In this document: one piece after another, positions 1-6,618 of the stretch
How the letters are laid out: each line of letters opens with the position of its first letter
How positions within the stretch are numbered: position 1 is the stretch's first letter
Source: RUG14219 sp045538535
GTDB taxonomy: Bacteria; Cyanobacteriota; Vampirovibrionia; Gastranaerophilales; Gastranaerophilaceae
Assembly (NCBI GenBank): GCA_045538535.1
Contig: JAZSRN010000059.1
Span: 1 to 27,976, forward strand
Length of the DNA stretch: 27,976 bases
Reading direction: 5' to 3'
The notes under the pieces: generated by a model
Told to the model about the DNA's origin: nothing
Seen by the model: only the letters and a program-made list of their open reading frames with translations
Databases searched by the model: none
Translations under genes and position numbers: made by a program

Positions 1-30
1 AAAACCCAGTAATATCAACGTTTTTGAAAA

Positions 31-51
31 CCTAATTGTTATGCAATTAGG
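31..51. other. Short hairpin upstream of the first gene
   Basis: Arms CCTAATTG (31-38) and CAATTAGG (44-51) pair perfectly around a 5-nt loop. No T run follows on the plus strand; on the minus strand the stem is followed by TTTTC. It could be a weak terminator for a neighbour outside the window. Confidence 0.3.
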
Positions 52-122
52 TGTATTGTCGTGCGGAAATTTTGGGCGTGGAAGTCCTAAAGAAGATGGT
101 GGGATTTTTGCCCCCTACTTAG

Positions 123-140
123 CTCCCCCAGAGGGGGGAG
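123..140. repeat. C/G-run hairpin before the pilin-like gene
   Basis: CTCCCCC (123-129) pairs with GGGGGAG (134-140) over an AGAG loop. The block is GC-rich in an AT-rich intergenic region and lies about 45 bp before the first start codon. It looks like a dispersed intergenic repeat or a leader structure; no second copy was found in this window. Confidence 0.35.
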
Positions 141-185
141 ATTCAGTATAAGTAATAATGAACAAACAAAGAAAGGTAAAAAACT

Positions 186-1295
186 ATGAAGAAAAATTAC
201 AACAATTCAAATTCAAAAGCGGCGTCCCGCATTTTCGGTAGGGCTGGGTTCACTCTTGCCGAGGTTCTAATCACCCTCGCAATTGTCGGTGTCGTAGCGG
301 CGTTAGTAATGCCGACTTTAATGACGAACATACAAGATAGAGTAAAAACCTCAAGAATACAGAATATTACCCAAAAATTCGGTAAAGCAACGGATAAAAT
401 GAAATCACTTTCAACCTTGGGCGGTTATGCAACAACAATGGATTTTGTAAACGAACTACAAAAACACTTAAAGATTGCAAAAGTCTGTGATAACCAACAC
501 CTAACCGAATGTTGGCCTACAGATAAAGTAATCCTTGATGACGAAGGCAAAGAATGGGAAATATCTAAAACCACAACCGGTAAACAACTAAAAATGACAA
601 ACGATGACACCCACGAATATGGCGATACGGTTGGTATAGTGACCGCAGATGGTACCGCAATGATATTAACCTACAACGCAAAATGTGATATTGATGAAGT
701 ACCAATAACTTGGTCAAACAATCAATCAAGCACATCCGGATGCGTAGCAGCAGTATTTGACTGGAACGGTTCTAAAATGCCAAATAAACTGTCCAATGAT
801 GTGGTTTTATTCAATGCTGGGGGCCTTGGCCAATCTTGTGCCTTTGAAATCAACGGTAGTTGTTTCAAAGCACCACAAGCAGCAAATACATATATGACAA
901 AAGCAGAATGCGAAGCTAAAAAAGGAGACCTAGGAATAAATGTTTGTTATTATGACACAGATTACTGGGCAAAAGCAGTAGAAACATGTGGTCATGTAGA
1001 TAAAATGGCAAGCATGGCAGATTTAGCAGCAATCGCAAGTGACATATACGGTACAACAATAGGCGCAGAATCAAGCCTATCTAGCAGTGCCGGCAAAACC
1101 TACAGTGCATCCATCGGAGCAAAATATGGTTTCTCAGATGCAAACACTTCGTCGTTTTGGGTTTGGTTTGGGCGTGAGCACGCTAGCTACTTTGGCGCCG
1201 CATACTACCGCACCTTCGAATCTTCGGGCTCGATCTGGGGCAGCGGCTACTACAGCCGGTACGACAGCAGCGGCTTAGTGCTGTGTAAAGAGTAG
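186..1295 (+). CDS. Pilin-like protein with C-type-lectin-like, probably DGR-diversified C-terminus
   Basis: This 369-aa protein has a class III (type IV pilin) signal: a basic leader, cleavage expected at G21/F22, Glu26 at mature +5, and a hydrophobic helix (residues 22-45), so it should be exported by a type IV pilus or related system and sit at the surface or pilus tip. After the stalk come several cysteines. Around residue 260 a YWAKAVETC...L segment begins and the protein ends with FWVWFGRE...LVLCKE. This order resembles the C-type-lectin fold of sulfatase-modifying-factor and DGR target proteins. The last ~40 codons are compositionally alien (see the 1179-1286 entry). The ATG at 186 follows GAAAGGT by about 8 nt, and a perfect terminator follows the stop. 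Pilin export is well supported; the lectin fold and ligand binding are inferred. Ordinary minor pilin is the alternative. Confidence 0.85.
   Translation: MKKNYNNSNSKAASRIFGRAGFTLAEVLITLAIVGVVAALVMPTLMTNIQDRVKTSRIQNITQKFGKATDKMKSLSTLGGYATTMDFVNELQKHLKIAKVCDNQHLTECWPTDKVILDDEGKEWEISKTTTGKQLKMTNDDTHEYGDTVGIVTADGTAMILTYNAKCDIDEVPITWSNNQSSTSGCVAAVFDWNGSKMPNKLSNDVVLFNAGGLGQSCAFEINGSCFKAPQAANTYMTKAECEAKKGDLGINVCYYDTDYWAKAVETCGHVDKMASMADLAAIASDIYGTTIGAESSLSSSAGKTYSASIGAKYGFSDANTSSFWVWFGREHASYFGAAYYRTFESSGSIWGSGYYSRYDSSGLVLCKE
1179..1286 (+). other. Candidate DGR variable region (VR) in the pilin-like gene
   Basis: Codons 332-363 (1179-1274) are NNC in 23 of 32 cases (mostly AGC, TAC, GGC), and 1171-1280 is about 62% GC by hand count, against strongly AT-rich neighbours. 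Diversity-generating retroelements copy a template rich in AAC codons with adenine mutagenesis, which leaves exactly this NNC pattern at the 3' end of a C-type-lectin domain. The encoded residues are Ser, Tyr, Gly, Ala, Asp, Arg and Trp, as in known variable faces. The conserved end LVLCKE and the stop would fall at the homing-initiation end. No template repeat or reverse transcriptase is in the window, so the call rests on pattern alone. Confidence 0.6.
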
Positions 1296-1354
1296 AGAGC
1301 TAAAATCTTTGATTATTAATCACTCATTTTGTTAATAAAAAATTATAACGAAAC

Positions 1355-1379
1355 AAAAGGCCTTATTTAAGGCCTTTTT
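1355..1379. terminator. Rho-independent terminator, probably bidirectional
   Basis: AAAAGGCCTT (1355-1364) pairs perfectly with AAGGCCTTTT (1369-1378) over a 4-nt loop and ends in a T run. It lies between two convergent genes; on the minus strand the stem also ends in TTTT, so it can serve both. Confidence 0.85.
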
Positions 1380-1411
1380 GATTTGTATATTGAATATGTT
1401 TTTATAGCATG

Positions 1412-1594
1412 TTATGCATAGCAACCGGTACGTTTGCTACAATACGCCGGCATTAAACGATTTTGAGTTTGGGAGTTAATTTGTTCATAAGAATTTGATG
1501 TTTGTATTGCAAAATTTGCAGTTATACTTGATAAGAAAAAAGAATTTAATGCCAAAAATAACCCGAATAAAAATAAAATCCCTAATTTTTTCAT
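1412..1594 (-). CDS. Small secreted peptide, unknown
   Basis: A 60-aa product with a strong N-terminal signal: MKK, then a hydrophobic run of about 20 residues, then a short polar tail ending YCSKRTGCYA with two cysteines. The ATG at 1594 is preferred; a GTG two codons upstream is also in frame, and an AGGTG just before the ATG may be the Shine-Dalgarno. It converges on the pilin-like gene across the shared terminator. I do not recognise the family. Its short length leaves some doubt, but signal-peptide composition and an AT-rich upstream region support a real gene. Confidence 0.5.
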   Translation of the reverse strand: MKKLGILFLFGLFLALNSFFLSSITANFAIQTSNSYEQINSQTQNRLMPAYCSKRTGCYA

Positions 1595-1690
1595 GTTCAC
1601 CTACTTTAAATTTCTAACCTTATGTTATATTAAAGTAGAGAAGAATGAAAATATTGCGGGATTTTGTTGTATATTTTACAAATCTATAAA

Positions 1691-3697
1691 TTACTTATTC
1701 AAAAAGCCGGCCATTGACATTTTTTGTGTATGGTTAATTTTTTGAGCTGATGTTAAATCTATAGAATTTGTTTTTTCTGATGGGATTTGTTCTTGGCCTT
1801 GCGCAGCTAATTTTGCCAAACGTTCTTTTTCAACTGCATTTTTGGTCATTCTTTCGCAATATTTTGCAAGCCACATCATGAATACCGGTACAAGAACGAG
1901 TGTAGATGCAAAACCAAATGCACTATTCATAGTTTTGGCACGTTTAATAAATTGGTTGTCAGTGTTTTTAAATACTTTGTAAATTTCTTCCAGTGCCGAA
2001 GAATTTTTCACATTTTTAAATGCTTCTTTAATTTCTTGTGTAGACGCATCGTTCAATGATTTTCCGATTATTTTTTCGGCGTTTGTTTTAACGGTATCGT
2101 TAATTAATAAAGTTTTTTTGATGTTTCCGCCGTTGTTTTCCAAGAATTCAAAGAAACCGTTTATGCCATTTTTGTAATTATGGATATTACTGTATTTTGA
2201 GACAATTTCTTCACTACTCAAAACATTTACGCCACCACCGGCGGTAAAATAGTTTTTAGCTTTGTGGAATATTGATCTGCTGTGATCTTCTGGTTTTGTA
2301 TTTAATGCAAGACCAGAAGCTTTTGCAAACATGTCAGAGAATCCACGAGCAAGAGCTTTTGCCGCGAATAAAATCGCAATAAAGCTGGTTACGTCACGAA
2401 CCAAGATTTCTTTACGATCGTGCTTATCCGGATTGCCATTTTTGTCTTTTGCGTTTAGGTATCTTGGAGGCAAGCAGAATCCGAACAACAATGTTAACAT
2501 TGCAGGAACGGACATAGATGCGCCGTCAAATTCAAATGTATTTGATATTTTCTTTAACCAACTTGAATTGTTAACGGTATCAGCCAATTTGCCAAAAGTT
2601 CCGGCAGCACCGGTAAATGATGGATTTTCACCATTTTTAACTTTGTTGGTTTTATCTTTATCTTTTTTGCAGTCTTCCGGTTGCTCCGCACCTTCTAAAC
2701 CTTTGAGGCCTGGATTACCTTTTAATCCAAGGCTATATAATTTAGGGATAACTGTATAAAAAGCAACAACTGCAGCGAACATGCTTGCATTAGATGCGAT
2801 TCTTGTTCCCATTCTGCGTAAATTAAAGTTTTTAACTACGTCTGAAACATTCGCATCTGCGGAAGTTGCAACTGCTTTGGATGTTTTTTCGATTGCGTCA
2901 TTAGAGTAGTCTTTTATACTTTTTAATAATTTTTTAAAGCTTTGAGTTACGGATTTGTTATTAGTTTCGTCTTTAACCGTTGCACTCATAAAGCCTGATG
3001 AAGCGTTAACATTAGCTTTTCTGAGTTCCATAAATTCATCGGCTAACGCTTGTGTTAAGTCTTCGGCTGAATTTTCAATTGGTTTGCCGATAAGAGTATT
3101 GAAGAAACCTTTTGATTTAGCTTTTTCAATTTCAATAGTTTTTTCGGTAAAATGTTTTGCTAATCGGTTTAATTCATCTTCGGCTAAACCTTGTTCTGTT
3201 GAGTTTTTCAAAACATTTTTGAAAATGTTTTCGTAGAATTCGGACTTAGCTTTGTTAGCATTAGCTAAAGTAGATTTGTTGGCTTGTGCGTAGCGTGTAA
3301 AATGATCACCTAAAGCACCAATCATATCTACAGAAACATTGTTTGCTGAACCTGAGAATTTCTTAATTCCGGCCATAATAATAGAAGGGATAATAAATGC
3401 ACTAGGGCCACTCAATATTTCTCTAATACCTTCTCTGCGTGCGAATTCCCAGTTATATTCTCCGGTTTTATCACGGTTACGGTTGATTCCTTCGTAAATT
3501 CTAGGGGCAACCATGCCGATACCGTCTTGCGCAATAAATGATGCAGCAAAACCGCCACGACCAATTGCGTCCATTAATGTAACTACTGGATTTCCCATAC
3601 CAGTAAACGATGTAGTTGGATTTGCTTTATTATTTTGATTATTATGAACGTAATTCTTCTTTTCCGGTGAATTTAATTGTATTGATTTTACTGACAT
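1691..3697 (-). CDS. Multi-pass membrane protein of unknown function with two SFTG motifs
   Basis: A 668-aa protein I do not recognise. Hydrophobic segments that could cross or enter the membrane lie near residues 48-66, 97-111, 306-322, 398-412, 436-450 and 593-612, with a long charged, helical, Asn/Lys-rich part (140-290) and a second soluble part (460-590) between them. There is no classical signal peptide. The motif NP(x2)SFTG occurs at 26-33 and again as NPSFTG at 358-363, each just before a hydrophobic domain, which suggests a duplicated or modular design; residues 34-70 and 364-412 do not align obviously. The ATG at 3697 follows TAGGGATA on the minus strand. It appears monocistronic, with its own promoter about 140 bp upstream. 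Confidence 0.75.
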   Translation of the reverse strand: MSVKSIQLNSPEKKNYVHNNQNNKANPTTSFTGMGNPVVTLMDAIGRGGFAASFIAQDGIGMVAPRIYEGINRNRDKTGEYNWEFARREGIREILSGPSAFIIPSIIMAGIKKFSGSANNVSVDMIGALGDHFTRYAQANKSTLANANKAKSEFYENIFKNVLKNSTEQGLAEDELNRLAKHFTEKTIEIEKAKSKGFFNTLIGKPIENSAEDLTQALADEFMELRKANVNASSGFMSATVKDETNNKSVTQSFKKLLKSIKDYSNDAIEKTSKAVATSADANVSDVVKNFNLRRMGTRIASNASMFAAVVAFYTVIPKLYSLGLKGNPGLKGLEGAEQPEDCKKDKDKTNKVKNGENPSFTGAAGTFGKLADTVNNSSWLKKISNTFEFDGASMSVPAMLTLLFGFCLPPRYLNAKDKNGNPDKHDRKEILVRDVTSFIAILFAAKALARGFSDMFAKASGLALNTKPEDHSRSIFHKAKNYFTAGGGVNVLSSEEIVSKYSNIHNYKNGINGFFEFLENNGGNIKKTLLINDTVKTNAEKIIGKSLNDASTQEIKEAFKNVKNSSALEEIYKVFKNTDNQFIKRAKTMNSAFGFASTLVLVPVFMMWLAKYCERMTKNAVEKERLAKLAAQGQEQIPSEKTNSIDLTSAQKINHTQKMSMAGFLNK

Positions 3698-3797
3698 TAT
3701 CCCTACTTTATAACTAACTATAAATTCTACACATATATTTTAAAAACTTTCACACAAAATAAATTGCTATTTTGGCAATTGATATTTCGGAATTTTT

Positions 3798-3812
3798 ACA
3801 TTTAGTAAATGT
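3798..3812. promoter_or_regulatory. Operator-like palindrome
   Basis: ACATTTA-G-TAAATGT is a perfect 7+1+7 inverted repeat. It falls about 20-35 nt downstream of the predicted start of the minus-strand transcript for the 668-aa membrane protein, a position typical of a repressor site. Confidence 0.4.
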
Positions 3813-3824
3813 TATTTACACAAA

Positions 3825-3853
3825 TGAATAAGTGTACTCATTATACTTATTCA
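3825..3853. promoter_or_regulatory. 12-bp inverted repeat over a minus-strand promoter
   Basis: Arms 3825-3836 and 3842-3853 pair over 12 positions (one G-T) with a 5-nt loop. The repeat covers the predicted -10 box at 3840-3845, so it could be an operator, or a hairpin at the 5' end of the transcript. Confidence 0.4.
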
Positions 3854-3867
3854 GTAAAAAAATGCAA
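3840..3867 (-). promoter_or_regulatory. Promoter of the 668-aa membrane protein gene
   Basis: On the minus strand, -35 TTGCAT (3867-3862), a 16-nt spacer and -10 TATAAT (3845-3840). Transcription would start near 3833 and give a leader of about 135 nt. Confidence 0.5.
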
Positions 3868-3944
3868 GGAATTTACTACAGATATAATACTATCGTTACG
3901 ATTTGTAATAAACTTTATTGTTAGAAAAAAAATATATATACTAT

Positions 3945-3971
3945 TTGACACTTTTTTATGTTCAATATAAT
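3945..3971 (+). promoter_or_regulatory. Promoter of trmFO
   Basis: TTGACA (3945-3950), a 15-nt spacer and TATAAT (3966-3971). The start codon is only 9 nt after the -10 box and no Shine-Dalgarno precedes it, so the mRNA should have almost no 5' leader. Confidence 0.6.
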
Positions 3972-3980
3972 CTCAATATT

Positions 3981-5297
3981 ATGGAAGCAGTGAATATAGT
4001 TGGTGCCGGTCTTGCCGGTTCAGAAGCTGCATTGCAGCTTGCAAAACGAGATATAAAAGTTAATTTATACGAAATGCGCCCTAACAAAATGACGGGTGCT
4101 CATGTTGGCGGAGATTGTGCAGAATTTGTTTGCTCAAATAGTCTTGGTGCGGCGGATTGCTCTAATGCAAGTGGGTTGTTGAAAAGTGAAATGGAAATCC
4201 TTGGTGGAGAACTGATTAAAATAGCTCGAGAGTGTGCGGTTCCTGCCGGCAATGCTTTGGCTATTGACAGAGTGAAGTTTTCAAAAACTGTTACGGAAAA
4301 AATAAAGTCCAACGCAAATATTTGCTATATACAAGATGAAATTACGGAAATCCCTCAAGGTTTTACGATAATTGCTTCCGGGCCTTTAACAAGTGATGTT
4401 TTAGCTGATAAAATCAAAAATTTTACGCAAAGTGAGCATTTACATTTTTTTGATGCAATTGCGCCGATTGTCGAAAAAGACAGTATAAATTTTGACAAAG
4501 CTTTTTGGGCAAGTCGTTATGATAAGGGTGAAGCTTCATACATAAATTGTCCGATGTCACAAGATGAATATGAAAAGTTTTATAATATTTTGATTAATGC
4601 ACCAAGGATTGAGCAAAAAGATTTTGAAAAAGATAAAAAAAGTGCAAAATTTTTTGAAAGTTGTTTGCCTATAGAGGTTCTAGCTTCTAGAGGTGTGGAT
4701 ACTCTACGTTTTGGGCCAATGAAACCGGTAGGTTTGGTTGATAAAAGAACGGGTACAATAAATTATGCTGTTGTTCAATTGAGACAAGATAATTCAGCGA
4801 AAACGCTTTTTAATCTCGTTGGTTTCCAGACAAATTTAAAATGGGGGGCGCAAAAAGAACTTTTGCAATCCATCCCAGGTTTAGAAAATGTAAATATTGT
4901 TCGCTATGGCGTAATGCATAGAAATACATTTATAAATTCGCCTAAGATTTTAAAACCTACATTACAAACAATAAAGAGACCTAATTTGTTTTTTGCCGGT
5001 CAGATTACCGGAACTGAAGGATACACCGAATCAATAGCTTCAGGACTTTTGGCCGGAGTTAATATGGCTAAATTAATTAATAATGAGCCATTAATAGAAT
5101 TGCCGAAAGAAACGATTTTGGGAGCATTAATGCACTATATTACAAATCCTGAGCACGAAAAGTTTCAGCCTATAAATTCTAATTGGGGAATTTTGCCGAC
5201 AGTAGATTTGCCTAAAAAAGAACGGAAAAATAAAAAATTAAAAGCAGAACTTATGAGCAAACGTTCTTTGGAAGTGTTGAAAGAAGTTATTCTTTGA
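3981..5297 (+). CDS. trmFO: TrmFO, folate/FAD-dependent tRNA uracil-54 C5-methyltransferase
   Basis: TrmFO makes ribothymidine at position 54 of the tRNA T-loop, using methylenetetrahydrofolate as carbon donor and reduced FAD. The product begins with a Rossmann FAD motif, GAGLAGSEAAL (residues 8-18), then EMRP, and has the hallmark CSNSLG with Cys51, which matches a catalytic cysteine of the family. A second family cysteine is in SYINCPM. The C-terminal GQITGTEGYTES block is typical. Starting at 3981 gives 438 aa, the normal length; an upstream in-frame extension of 21 residues is rejected because it would begin before the promoter's -10 box. The 3' end overlaps the convergent XRE gene by 11 bp. 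Confidence 0.95.
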   Translation: MEAVNIVGAGLAGSEAALQLAKRDIKVNLYEMRPNKMTGAHVGGDCAEFVCSNSLGAADCSNASGLLKSEMEILGGELIKIARECAVPAGNALAIDRVKFSKTVTEKIKSNANICYIQDEITEIPQGFTIIASGPLTSDVLADKIKNFTQSEHLHFFDAIAPIVEKDSINFDKAFWASRYDKGEASYINCPMSQDEYEKFYNILINAPRIEQKDFEKDKKSAKFFESCLPIEVLASRGVDTLRFGPMKPVGLVDKRTGTINYAVVQLRQDNSAKTLFNLVGFQTNLKWGAQKELLQSIPGLENVNIVRYGVMHRNTFINSPKILKPTLQTIKRPNLFFAGQITGTEGYTESIASGLLAGVNMAKLINNEPLIELPKETILGALMHYITNPEHEKFQPINSNWGILPTVDLPKKERKNKKLKAELMSKRSLEVLKEVIL

Positions 5298-5601
5298 TTA
5301 GTTGATAGTATTTGTAAAGTTGGCGTGCAAAACTTTCATCTTCAATTGCACAATAAAGTTCTTGTTTAATAAGTTCAATAGGTTTGTGATGATTGAATAC
5401 AAAAAGTTTATAAATATCAATATTTAAGCAATTGGCAATTTTTGCAAGGTTTTCGGCTGTCGGATAATTTTTGCCATTTTCAATTCGGCTAATGTTATTA
5501 GGCTCAATACCAACACTTTCTGCAAGTTGTTCTTGCGAAATATTTTGTTGTTTACGAAGTTCCTTTATTCTTTTACCAAGTTGTTTTTTTATATTAATCA
5601 T
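5287..5601 (-). CDS. XRE-family helix-turn-helix regulator
   Basis: A 104-aa protein with a Cro/CI-type HTH at residues 9-65 (LGKRIKELRKQQNISQEQLA...ISRIENGKNYPT), followed by a short helical tail of about 35 residues that may dimerise. It should bind DNA in the cytoplasm. The ATG at 5601 follows GGGAG by about 9 nt. It is divergent from the second pilin-like gene, and a palindrome overlaps that gene's -35 box, so control of the pilin gene, itself, or both is plausible. Its own promoter may be TTGATA (5659-5654) with TTTATA (5636-5631). It overlaps the end of trmFO tail to tail by 11 bp. Confidence 0.9.
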   Translation of the reverse strand: MINIKKQLGKRIKELRKQQNISQEQLAESVGIEPNNISRIENGKNYPTAENLAKIANCLNIDIYKLFVFNHHKPIELIKQELYCAIEDESFARQLYKYYQLIKE

Positions 5602-5665
5602 TATTCAACTCCCATATTAATTTTAAAGGTTATAAATAGATATTTAAACAACCTATCAAGCCTAA

Positions 5666-5699
5666 TTGTCTTGACAAATATGCTTAAAAGATATATTAT
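5666..5699 (+). promoter_or_regulatory. Promoter with overlapping operator-like palindrome
   Basis: TTGACA (5671-5676), a 17-nt spacer and TATTAT (5694-5699) form a near-consensus promoter for the pilin-like gene at 5776. The perfect inverted repeat TTGTC-TT-GACAA (5666-5677) covers the -35 box. The divergent XRE regulator is the natural candidate to bind it. Confidence 0.6.
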
Positions 5700-5775
5700 T
5701 ATGTTTAACAAGTTGTTATTTATGTAAAATATGCTTTAAAAAGATGAACTATTTGTGAGGAAAGGAAATATTAAT

Positions 5776-6546
5776 ATGAAAAAGATTGATTTTTTAAACT
5801 TTGGTAAACTCGAGAAGAAGGGATTTACGTTGGCTGAAGTTTTGATTACGTTAGGCATTATTGGTATTGTTGCGGCAATGACATTGCCTACTTTGATATC
5901 AAATCATAATAAAAAGGTTTATGTAACTCGACTTAAAAAATCGGTTTCGGTATGGGAACAAGCTTTCCAAAAAATGCTCGCAGATGATGGTGTTGATGAT
6001 TTAAGAGATACAGAATTATATAGAATATCTGAGAATTCTACGCATGGTGAATGTCAACCTGAAATGTATTTTTGGACGCAAGATACTGGATGTAAAGCTT
6101 ATTTTGATTTGTTAAAAAATAAATACTTGACATTTAATATGGTTGATTTAGGTCATGAGCGCGTAGTTTCTTCTTTAGATATCTTAGCAGAAGACAATTC
6201 TACGGCGAATAATTCCGTTCAATTATTGGCAAACGATGGTACATATGTCTATTTTTATAATTTTTGGGAAGATGAAAGTAGAGGATATTGGGTAATAGAT
6301 GTAAATGGTAATTCAAAGCCTAATCAGATGGGGCGTGATATATTCATATTTAAAATTACAAAAAATGGTCATTTAGTTGCAATAGGTTCCGATTCAGCAG
6401 AAGGTATTTTTACCAATGGTAAAACTTGGAAAGAAGATTTCAGTTTGTGTGGCGAGCCTGGTAAAACAATTGCAAAGAATTCAGAAGTTAGCGGAGAGGG
6501 TTGTGCCGCTCGTATTATAGAAAATGGTTGGGAAATGGATTATTAA
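5776..6546 (+). CDS. Type IV pilin-like (minor pilin / pseudopilin) protein
   Basis: A 256-aa protein with a prepilin signal: basic leader, cleavage expected at G16/F17, Glu21 at mature +5, and a hydrophobic helix (GFTLAEVLITLGIIGIVAA). The rest is a soluble domain with several cysteines, ending CAARIIENGWEMDY. It would be processed by a prepilin peptidase and assembled in a pilus or type II-like filament, or remain membrane-anchored. The ATG at 5776 follows GAGGAAAGGA; an in-frame GTG at 5755 lies at the Shine-Dalgarno and is rejected. Unlike the first pilin-like gene, its 3' end has normal AT-rich composition, so it is not a candidate for targeted diversification. The 5' leader is about 70 nt. 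Confidence 0.9.
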   Translation: MKKIDFLNFGKLEKKGFTLAEVLITLGIIGIVAAMTLPTLISNHNKKVYVTRLKKSVSVWEQAFQKMLADDGVDDLRDTELYRISENSTHGECQPEMYFWTQDTGCKAYFDLLKNKYLTFNMVDLGHERVVSSLDILAEDNSTANNSVQLLANDGTYVYFYNFWEDESRGYWVIDVNGNSKPNQMGRDIFIFKITKNGHLVAIGSDSAEGIFTNGKTWKEDFSLCGEPGKTIAKNSEVSGEGCAARIIENGWEMDY

Positions 6547-6568
6547 TCTTTAATATTTTACAAAGATG

Positions 6569-6599
6569 AAGGCGCGCCCGGTATGCCGGTCGAGCCTTT
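6569..6599. terminator. GC-rich hairpin, probable bidirectional terminator
   Basis: AAGGC (6569-6573) and GCCTT (6594-6598), CG pairs, and CCGG-tatg-CCGG at the tip form a stem with two mismatches, followed by TTATT. It sits between the convergent pilin-like and mutS genes. Confidence 0.6.
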
Positions 6600-6618
6600 A
6601 TTGTATATCTATCAATAA

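Noticed and set aside
1..185. DGR template repeat or reverse transcriptase upstream of the pilin-like gene
   Set aside because: No AAC-rich near-copy of the tail is visible; the only match is a 10-bp TTTGGGCGTG, which can be chance.
1087..1278. 63-aa plus-strand frame within the GC-rich pilin tail
   Set aside because: It is an alternative frame of the candidate variable region, which lacks stops because of its GC content; it has no start signals.
2331..2759. 142-aa plus-strand open frame inside the 668-aa membrane protein gene
   Set aside because: It is a shadow frame: it has no Shine-Dalgarno or promoter, and the minus-strand frame is far longer with a coherent start and domain pattern.
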